Below, piece after piece: positions 57,970 through 64,000 of a stretch of 64,000 bases of DNA (the stretch's first letter is position 1; each line of letters begins with the position of its first letter). The translations under genes were made by a program, and so were the position numbers. The notes below the pieces were generated by a model that had not been told where the DNA came from, did not search any database, and was given only the letters and a program-made list of their open reading frames with translations. Where the stretch lies: assembly GCA_048499435.1 (NCBI GenBank), contig JASNZW010000006.1:1-64000 (forward strand), given 5' to 3'. Source of the stretch: DAOTWC01 sp048499435 (GTDB lineage: Bacteria; Chloroflexota; Anaerolineae; Aggregatilineales; Phototrophicaceae).

Positions 57970-59664
57970 TCACAGGCGGGGCAGGGTGATGCCGGTCTGC
58001 TGCTGATACTTGCCTTTCTTGTCAGCATACGAGACTTCGCATTCCTCGTCCGCCTCGAAGAACACCACCTGGGCGATGCCTTCGTTGGCGTAGATTTTGG
58101 CGGGCAGCGGCGTTGTGTTGCTGATCTCCAGCGTGACGAAGCCCTCCCAGCCCGGCTCGAAGGGCGTAACATTGGTTACGATGCCGCAGTTGTGGACAAA
58201 TACACCGGCTGCCAGCCCGAAGTTGCCCGTTTCGGGCACAGTCAGACAATAGACGTCATGATCGCCCGCGACCGGGCGAACAGCGCTCACTTTGTGATTG
58301 CGATAGTGGGCTGGGGCTTTGCCTCTGAACTCGGCCAGCAGTTCCGGGAAGCGGCGGAATACGGTGCGGTCACATTGCAAGAGGCGCGCTGCGCCGCGTA
58401 TCGAACCTGTTTCATCAAGCGCCTGCCGCACGCTGTCCTCATTGATATCTGTACGCAATCTGATGTGCCGCGCAATTTCCTGCTGGCGGGCGCGGCGTGT
58501 GCCATCATCTTTTGCCCAGGCTTCTGTTGACTCGCGCCCGCGCCGTTTCACATTCTCAGGATCGGCGTAATAGCGTTCCATGCGTTCGCGAACGCTCTGA
58601 CGACGTTCGTCAGTCCAGCTAGCGTTGATCGCTTCCAGCAGCGCTAAACGCCGCTCGGCATAAGCTTCATCATGCCAGAAGGCTTGCGCGCGCTGGCTTT
58701 GCGCCTGGGAATAGGCCTCGCGCCACACTTCGTCATTCTGCCACCGCAGCATTAATGCTTCGCTGATGGACGCACCATGTTCCCCTGGGTCGAAATCCTC
58801 GCCGTAACTATGGCTGTTATGCATCCTCAGATGTTCACCAGCATCCATTCTGACGATGTTCCAGGGATTGTTGTTGCGGCGGTCAAAGTCCACATGATGT
58901 CGGTGGGTACTTGGGCTATCCTGATAGCGTTCATGCCGTAGGTTCCATTCATCGGCCAGCCGGTGTGTGGGGTGCATCTGACCGTTCAACGGCTGGTAAA
59001 CCATTTCGTACCCACGATACGCCTGACGGTAGAGCGGCATAAGGGCGCTGCCGGGCCGCAGGTCATCTGCCTGAAGCATCAGCCCATCGCGGGTCACAAA
59101 TTCGTGATCGGGGGTGCAGAAGATGCTTTCATCGTTGTCCAGCACAATTTCCAGCAGCGAGTCGCGCCCGATGTAGCGCGGCGCTTCCAGCAGCGTCACC
59201 ATGATGCGGCCAAATGGCCCTACACTGTACCCCCAGAACATTTCGCCGCGTTCAGCGCGCACGGCCATTTCTTCCAGCGTAGGAGTCGTCCCATCCACCA
59301 GCGCGACACGCGTATCGCCCCGGAAGCAGCGCGCATACGTGCTTTTCCCAACCGTGATCGTCAGCACGCTGCGCGGGATGCGGAAATACTCGACCGAGCG
59401 CGCCAGCGCGAATGAGTTCGGCGGGATGATGCACACGTCGCCTTTGATGTCCACCATTGACTCGGTCGAAAAGTTCTTCGGGTCAACGACGGTCGAGTAC
59501 AGGTTGGTGAACACCTGGAACTCGTCGGCCACGCGCATATCGTAGCCGTAGGACGACACGCCGTAGCTGATGACGCCGGCGCGCACCTGCTTCTCGACAA
59601 ACGGCTCGATCATGCCGTGTTCCAGCGCCATCCTGCGAATCCAGTGGTCAGGTTTAAGCCCCAT
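57970..59664 (-). CDS. dcd: dCTP deaminase precursor interrupted by an intein
   Basis: The 564-residue precursor is a dCTP deaminase split by an intein. N-extein residues 1-112 end in TVGKSTYAR and C-extein residues 493-564 begin CGIVTNVTPFEPGWEGFVTLE; joined they give a 184-residue enzyme of normal size with the expected STYAR-CGIV junction. The active-site Glu is in TLEISNTTPLPAKIYANEG. The enzyme makes dUTP for thymidylate synthesis. The intein sits beside the substrate-binding segment, so only spliced protein should work. The stop is six bases before the tRNA-Val promoter. Confidence 0.96.
   Translation of the reverse strand: MGLKPDHWIRRMALEHGMIEPFVEKQVRAGVISYGVSSYGYDMRVADEFQVFTNLYSTVVDPKNFSTESMVDIKGDVCIIPPNSFALARSVEYFRIPRSVLTITVGKSTYARCFRGDTRVALVDGTTPTLEEMAVRAERGEMFWGYSVGPFGRIMVTLLEAPRYIGRDSLLEIVLDNDESIFCTPDHEFVTRDGLMLQADDLRPGSALMPLYRQAYRGYEMVYQPLNGQMHPTHRLADEWNLRHERYQDSPSTHRHHVDFDRRNNNPWNIVRMDAGEHLRMHNSHSYGEDFDPGEHGASISEALMLRWQNDEVWREAYSQAQSQRAQAFWHDEAYAERRLALLEAINASWTDERRQSVRERMERYYADPENVKRRGRESTEAWAKDDGTRRARQQEIARHIRLRTDINEDSVRQALDETGSIRGAARLLQCDRTVFRRFPELLAEFRGKAPAHYRNHKVSAVRPVAGDHDVYCLTVPETGNFGLAAGVFVHNCGIVTNVTPFEPGWEGFVTLEISNTTPLPAKIYANEGIAQVVFFEADEECEVSYADKKGKYQQQTGITLPRL
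58189..59328 (-). mobile_element. HNH-endonuclease intein in dcd
   Basis: Precursor residues 113-492 (380 residues) are an intein. It begins CFRGDTRVALVDGTTP (block A, with Cys1), has block B-like DNDESIFCTPDHEFVTRDG with its T-x2-H, and ends in GNFGLAAGVFVHN, directly followed by Cys+1. The central part is an HNH homing endonuclease (HRHHVDFDRRNNNPWNIV), not the commoner LAGLIDADG kind. A helix-turn-helix-like GSIRGAARLLQCDRTVFRRF follows before the C-terminal splicing block. The catalytic Asn precedes the junction. Inteins are mobile and often sit in nucleotide-metabolism genes. Confidence 0.95.
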
Positions 59665-59697
59665 ACTATGCTCCTCTGCGAACAGGCCGTTGATCAG

Positions 59698-61407
59698 CTA
59701 CATCACATCCGGCGCGGACATGCCCAGCAGCGTCAGCACGCGCTGGAACGTCACCTGGGCGGCGCGGTAGAAGCGCAGGCGCGCCCGCGCCAATTCGGGC
59801 GACACGTCACTGTGCAGCACGCGCACGTTATCGTAAATCGGGTGGAACGCCGCCGCCAGCTCGTGCGCGTAAAAGGCGATGCGGTGCGGCTCCAGGCTGC
59901 GCGCAGAGTATTCGATCTGCTCGCCCAGCTCCAGCGCCTTGCGGACAAACGCCAGCTCGCCCGCGCCCAGCAGGCTGAGATCGGCGTCCGCGTCGCTCAG
60001 GCCGGCCTCCGCCGCCTGGCGGAAGATGCCGGCGCAGCGCACGTGCGCGTTCTGAATGTAGTAGACCGGGTTCTCGTTGCTCTGCGCGATGGCGGCGTCC
60101 AGGTCGAAATCAATGCGGGCGTCCGGGCTGCGCGCCAGCAGCAGATAGCGGACGGCGTCGGCGCTGGTCTGGTCAATGAGGTCGTCCAGCGTTTCGATCT
60201 CGCCGGCGCGCGTGCTCATCTTGACTTCCTGGCCCTGGCGCAGAAGGCGCACGAACTGGATGATGATGACGTGGATTTTCGACTCATCGTAGCCCAGCGC
60301 CTGCACGCCATTACGCACCACCTGGTGCTGCACATAGTGGTCAGCCCCCAGGATGTTCACCAGCAGGTCGAAGCCGCGTTCAAGTTTGTTGATGTGGTAG
60401 GCGATGTCTGGCAGCGTGTAGGTCGGCTCGCCGTCATGCTTGACCAGCACGCGGTCTTTTGTGTCGCCAAAGGCGGTGCTGCGGAACCAGACCGCCGGCG
60501 CTTTATCAGCGGCCTGCTGCTGTTCGGCGGCGTCCGCCCCCTCCCATTCAGCGCTTTCGTAGATGTAGCCGCGCGCGCGCAGGGCCGCCAGCGTCTGCTC
60601 GACCGCGCCGGAGTCATACAGGCTGTTCTCGTTGAAAAACACGTCGTGGTGGATGTCCACGCGGCGCAGCGTGGCGCGGATCAGCTCGAACATACGCTTC
60701 TCGGCGTATTCTTTGAACGGCTGCCAGTCAGCTTCGGCCAGGGCGGCGCCGCGTTCGGCTGCCAGTTGATTCGCCATCTCCGTCAGATACGCGCCCTGGT
60801 AGAAAGTGCCGTCGTCAGGGATTTCAACCGGCAGGCTCAGCGCCTGGCGATAGCGAATGCGCAGGCTGTTGCCCAGGTTGCGCATCTGCGCACCGGCGTT
60901 GTTAAAGTAGTATTCGCGCTCGACGCTGTAGCCGGCAGCCTCCAGGATGCGGGCGATGCTGTCGCCCACGATGGCCCCCCGGCTGCGGCCCACATGCAGC
61001 GGGCCGGTGGGGTTGGCGCTTACGAACTCGACCTGCGCGCGCTGGCCCGCCCCCAGGTCAAGCTGGTAGAGCTGTTCGCCGGCGGCGATGATCGCCTCCA
61101 CCTGTTCCCTGAGCCAGCGTTCGCTGAGGCGGAAGTTGATGAAGCCGGGGTGGACGACCTCAACCGCGCCGATGAAATCTGCCGGGGCCAGGTGGTGGCT
61201 GATTTTAGTGGCGATCGCGAACGGGTTCATGCCGGCAGGGCGCGCGAGCTGCATAGCGACTGCCGCCGCGTAATCGCCCTGTTCGGCTTTTTTCGGCGGC
61301 TTGATCTCCACCGGGGGCAGCTCAAACGCGGGCAGATCGCCCGCTGCCTGGGCGGCGCGGACGGCATTTGCAACCAACTGGGCGAGTTCATTGGGCACGA
61401 GAATCAA
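59698..61407 (-). CDS. argS: Arginyl-tRNA synthetase
   Basis: This 569-residue class I synthetase has an N-terminal Add1 domain, VEFVSANPTGPLHVGRSRGAIV (HIGH-equivalent), and KMSTRAGEIETLDDLID (KMSKS-equivalent); the C-terminal DALR anticodon domain has CAGIFRQAAE and YDNVRVLH. The second His of the HIGH motif is Arg here. TTG 61407 is the preferred start because AGGGG lies seven bases upstream; GTG 61398 is an alternative. The upstream frame to 61467 is probably not translated. Confidence 0.94.
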   Translation of the reverse strand: MILVPNELAQLVANAVRAAQAAGDLPAFELPPVEIKPPKKAEQGDYAAAVAMQLARPAGMNPFAIATKISHHLAPADFIGAVEVVHPGFINFRLSERWLREQVEAIIAAGEQLYQLDLGAGQRAQVEFVSANPTGPLHVGRSRGAIVGDSIARILEAAGYSVEREYYFNNAGAQMRNLGNSLRIRYRQALSLPVEIPDDGTFYQGAYLTEMANQLAAERGAALAEADWQPFKEYAEKRMFELIRATLRRVDIHHDVFFNENSLYDSGAVEQTLAALRARGYIYESAEWEGADAAEQQQAADKAPAVWFRSTAFGDTKDRVLVKHDGEPTYTLPDIAYHINKLERGFDLLVNILGADHYVQHQVVRNGVQALGYDESKIHVIIIQFVRLLRQGQEVKMSTRAGEIETLDDLIDQTSADAVRYLLLARSPDARIDFDLDAAIAQSNENPVYYIQNAHVRCAGIFRQAAEAGLSDADADLSLLGAGELAFVRKALELGEQIEYSARSLEPHRIAFYAHELAAAFHPIYDNVRVLHSDVSPELARARLRFYRAAQVTFQRVLTLLGMSAPDVM

Positions 61408-61470
61408 GGTGATACCCCTTAGGTATGCGGCGTGCGGGCATTGTAACAAATTAGTGCGGCCTGACAATAG

Positions 61471-62322
61471 TCAGGGGCAGGCGCGGCGCAGGCGCTCCAG
61501 CTCGATCACGCCGTCAGCGCCGATGAGCGCGTGGCCGCCGCAGGCCGGGCAGGTCCAGCGCGCCGGCGCCTCGATCAGCAGCGCGCCGCAGCACGGGCAG
61601 CGCAGCACCTCGCCCAGGGGCAGCGGGCCGGTGGGCAGGCTGCTGCCATCCTTAACAGCCCACACACGGTGATAATCGGCCTGCCAGGGTTCGACTTCTG
61701 CGTCGGCCATCTCCGCGCTGAGCAGCGCGATGAGCTGGTCGCGCGTCCAGGTTTTGCCGGGCATCCAGCGCGCGTTGATGCGGCTGCTGAACAGCAGCAG
61801 GCCGCCGGGCCGCAGCACGCGGATCAGCTCGCGCAGCGCCGCCGGCGGGTCAGCCATAAACTCCAGCGACTCCAGACAGGTCACCACGTCGAACACGCCG
61901 TCGGCAAACGGCAGATGCTCGGCAGGACACCACAGCAGCGCCGCGCGGCTGGCATCCTCCGCCAGCTTGTCGGCGGCGCGCGCCAGCATGGGCCGGCTGA
62001 GGTCAACGGCGATCACGCGCCCCAGGAAGTGCGCGTGACGCAGCAGCGCCAGCGGCAGGCGGCCGGTCCCGGTCGCCACGTCGAGCACCAGCGGCGCGCG
62101 CAGCGGCGCGATCTGCTGCATGATAGGCTGCGCCAGCAGCGCGTGTTCGTAGACGCTGTCGTAATTTTTGATCGCGTCGTAGCGCCCGGCGTAGCGGTCA
62201 TACAGCCAGATGACCGCGCCGCGCCCCAGGTAGACTCCCTCGGTTTCGATCAGCAGCCACCACAGCAGCGCCGCCGCGCCGGCCACGACCAGCGCCAATG
62301 CCAGCAGGCCGAGCGCGTCCAT
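61471..62322 (-). CDS. Membrane-anchored methyltransferase with zinc-ribbon tail
   Basis: This 283-residue protein has an N-terminal hydrophobic segment (LGLLALALVVAGAAALLWWLLI), a class I methyltransferase fold with LVLDVATGTGRLPLALL (motif I), VIAVDLSRPML and VFDVVTCLESLEFM, and a C-terminal zinc ribbon (LRCPCCGALL then WTCPACGGHAL). The methyltransferase-plus-ribbon layout is unusual and could bind a nucleic acid or protein substrate at the membrane. ATG 62322 is chosen just after the upstream stop. It may be an operon with the epimerase. Confidence 0.82.
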   Translation of the reverse strand: MDALGLLALALVVAGAAALLWWLLIETEGVYLGRGAVIWLYDRYAGRYDAIKNYDSVYEHALLAQPIMQQIAPLRAPLVLDVATGTGRLPLALLRHAHFLGRVIAVDLSRPMLARAADKLAEDASRAALLWCPAEHLPFADGVFDVVTCLESLEFMADPPAALRELIRVLRPGGLLLFSSRINARWMPGKTWTRDQLIALLSAEMADAEVEPWQADYHRVWAVKDGSSLPTGPLPLGEVLRCPCCGALLIEAPARWTCPACGGHALIGADGVIELERLRRACP

Positions 62323-62323
62323 A

Positions 62324-63316
62324 TCAGCGCAGCAGGCCGATTTCGCGCAGGTACGGCGCGCAGCGGGCGATGCCGTCAGCCAGCTCAACCTGCGGCTGCC
62401 AGCCCAGCAGGTCGCGCGCTTTGTCCATTTTGAAGCTGTGGCGGCTGGTTGCGTAGCCGATGAGCAGCGGCAGGTCCTGCGGCGTGCCGCGCGCGGCCAG
62501 CGCCAGCTCAACGAGCGGCGCGCCCGCCCGCGCCAGCGTCACCGGCAGGCCCAGCCAGCCCGCGTGCCCGGCCAGCCGCGCGTAGCCGCCCAGAAAGGCG
62601 CGCCAGGTGGGGGCCGGGTCAGGCGCGCAGTTGAACGCCTCGCCCGCCGCCGCCGGGTGCAGCGCCAGCCGCAGCGCCAGATCAACCACGTCGTCCACGT
62701 AAATCGGGTGGGCGGAACCGCTGCCGTCGCCCAGCCAGGGGGTAGGGCGCAGCCGCGCAAGCTGGAACAACTGCCGCGTCCAGGCCCCGCTGCGCGGCCC
62801 GTAGATCATGCCGGGGCGGATTATGCTGTACGACAGGTCAGCGGCGGCGGCCAGTTCGCGCAGCGCTGTTTCCGCCTCCGACTTGGTGATGTTATACGGC
62901 ACGCGCCCTGGCTGCTGCGGCTGATCCTCAGCGGTGTCGGCCCGGCAGCCATAACCATAGACCGCGATGCTGCTGACGTGGACCATGCGCTTTACACCGG
63001 CGGCGGCAGCGGCCCGCGCCACGCTGCGCGTGCCGTCCACGTTGACGCGCCGCTGCTGCGCCAGCGGCCCGCCCAGCGCCGCCGCGACGTGAAAGATGTA
63101 GTCGCAGCCCTGCGCCGCCGCGCGCATCTGGCGCTCGTCGAGGATGTCGCCCATGACGATATCCAGGCCGGGCACGTTTTGCAGGTAGCTATCGCGGCCT
63201 GCGCGCCGGGCCAGCGCGCGCACCTGTGCGCCTTCGGCGGCCAGCCGCCGGGCCAGCGCGCCGCCCAGAAAGCCAGTCGCGCCGGTGACCAGCACGGCTG
63301 CACGGTCAAACAACAT
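62324..63316 (-). CDS. NAD-dependent epimerase/dehydratase (extended SDR)
   Basis: This 330-residue protein starts with the nucleotide-binding GATGFLGGALARRLAAEG. Catalytic features are VHVSSIAVYG and the YNITKSEAE (Y-x3-K), then RPGMIYGPRSGAW. These are the marks of extended short-chain dehydrogenases that act on nucleotide sugars, sterols or related substrates; the precise substrate cannot be told. It is one base upstream of the methyltransferase gene and 28 bases after the homoserine-kinase-like gene. Confidence 0.9.
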   Translation of the reverse strand: MLFDRAAVLVTGATGFLGGALARRLAAEGAQVRALARRAGRDSYLQNVPGLDIVMGDILDERQMRAAAQGCDYIFHVAAALGGPLAQQRRVNVDGTRSVARAAAAAGVKRMVHVSSIAVYGYGCRADTAEDQPQQPGRVPYNITKSEAETALRELAAAADLSYSIIRPGMIYGPRSGAWTRQLFQLARLRPTPWLGDGSGSAHPIYVDDVVDLALRLALHPAAAGEAFNCAPDPAPTWRAFLGGYARLAGHAGWLGLPVTLARAGAPLVELALAARGTPQDLPLLIGYATSRHSFKMDKARDLLGWQPQVELADGIARCAPYLREIGLLR

Positions 63317-63344
63317 CAGCGTTCCTCTTTTCTGCAGGCCGGCG

Positions 63345-64000
63345 CTACGATGACTGGGCCGCGCTGATCACTACACCCTGGGTATCCACCGGCAGCACCC
63401 AGGCGCGGGCCTGCACACCGGCGTTCTCGAAGGCTTCGACGGCGGCGGCGGCGATAAGCTGGTGGCGGGACTCGGCAAAGGCGATCAGCGCCGGGCCGCC
63501 GCCGCAGACGGTGATGCCCAGCGCGCCCGCCCGCCGGACGATTTCGGCGACGTGACCGTAGCCGGGGATGTGCGCTGCCAGGTGTGGCTGGCGCAGACGG
63601 TCGTCAAGCGCGCGGGCGATCAGCGCCGCGTCGCCTGCGCGCAGCCCCTCGACCAGCAGCGGCACACGGCTGAGGCTGGCCAGCGCGTCGTTCAGCACAG
63701 CGCGGTCGGGCGCGGCGCCGCGCGCGCGGCGGCTGTAGGTTTCGACCACCGGCAGCAGGACGATCACTTTCAGCGCCGGGGCCGCCAGCCGGCGGTAGAC
63801 CAGCCCGGCGTCGTCGCTGAAGCCCGCCGCCAGCCCACCCAGCACAGCGGCGGCCACGTTCACCGGGCTGCCGCCGGTTTCGACGGCGAAGGCCAGCGCC
63901 TGCTCGCGCGTGAGCGGGCTGCCCAACAGGTTCGACGCGCCGATCACGCCGGCGATGTGGAAGGCGGTTTCGGCGCTCAGGCCGCTTTCGACCGGGATAT
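63345..64000 (-). CDS. GHMP kinase, homoserine-kinase-like (5' end outside window)
   Basis: The C-terminal 218 residues of a GHMP-superfamily protein are present; the start lies beyond the right edge. The region IPVESGL, GASNLLGSPLTREQALAFA and ITVCGGGPALIAFAES fit homoserine kinase, which would act in threonine synthesis. However, the phosphate-binding loop P-x3-G-L-G-S-S-A reads PVESGLSAETAF, and the HPDN motif reads SPVN. The active site therefore looks altered, and another substrate or a non-catalytic role is possible. GTG 63947 inside the frame is not the true start. Confidence 0.72.
   Translation of the reverse strand, partial: IPVESGLSAETAFHIAGVIGASNLLGSPLTREQALAFAVETGGSPVNVAAAVLGGLAAGFSDDAGLVYRRLAAPALKVIVLLPVVETYSRRARGAAPDRAVLNDALASLSRVPLLVEGLRAGDAALIARALDDRLRQPHLAAHIPGYGHVAEIVRRAGALGITVCGGGPALIAFAESRHQLIAAAAVEAFENAGVQARAWVLPVDTQGVVISAAQSS

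Overview
The window is GC-rich bacterial chromosome with dense, overlapping gene strings. It most likely comes from the Chloroflexota (an Anaerolineae-like lineage). The reasons are two giant DUF2298 (Chlor_Arch_YYY) membrane proteins next to an Agl23-type protein, a pairing known mainly from Chloroflexota and archaea, plus a mevalonate-pathway HMG-CoA reductase inside the nusA-infB-truB gene string. The assignment rests on gene content only; no database search was possible.

Positions 1-6234 are the right part of an integrated element that ends in the 3' end of a tRNA-Gly(CCC) gene. It carries a cluster of perfect palindromes, a divergently transcribed XRE repressor, a chain of small overlapping genes, a Prim-Pol protein, a D5/P4-type helicase, an iteron cluster, a four-segment membrane protein, two very small ORFs and a tyrosine integrase whose stop codon lies inside the tRNA. 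The layout resembles a small replicating satellite or integrative plasmid. Its left end is outside the window. It is the best candidate here for an undescribed system.

Positions 6438-26797 are a 20-kb one-directional block for cell-surface glycan or protein glycosylation. It encodes a flippase-like protein, a GT4 glycosyltransferase, a methyltransferase, several multi-span GT39-like proteins, a 1746-residue fusion of a GT39-like half to DUF2298, a second DUF2298 protein, an ECF sigma factor with its anti-sigma factor, and an Agl23-like protein fused to NHL repeats.

Positions 26805-36034 hold the information-processing string nusA-ylxR-infB-rbfA-nrnA-(mvaA)-truB-ribF, with a consensus promoter and an attenuator-like hairpin in the nusA leader. 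After it come a minus-strand group (era and two unknown genes), a histidine phosphatase, malate dehydrogenase, a metallophosphoesterase, fmt, recJ, a secreted glycosidase-like protein, a DUF1385 membrane protein, mutS, a histidine kinase, a CpXC protein and a second secreted glycosidase-like protein.

From 53237 to the end everything is on the minus strand: two poorly characterised secreted or membrane proteins, a methyltransferase, a DM13 protein, an OmpR-type response regulator, tRNA-Val(UAC), a dCTP deaminase split by a 380-residue HNH intein, argS, another methyltransferase, an NAD-dependent epimerase and the C-terminal part of a homoserine-kinase-like GHMP protein that runs off the window.
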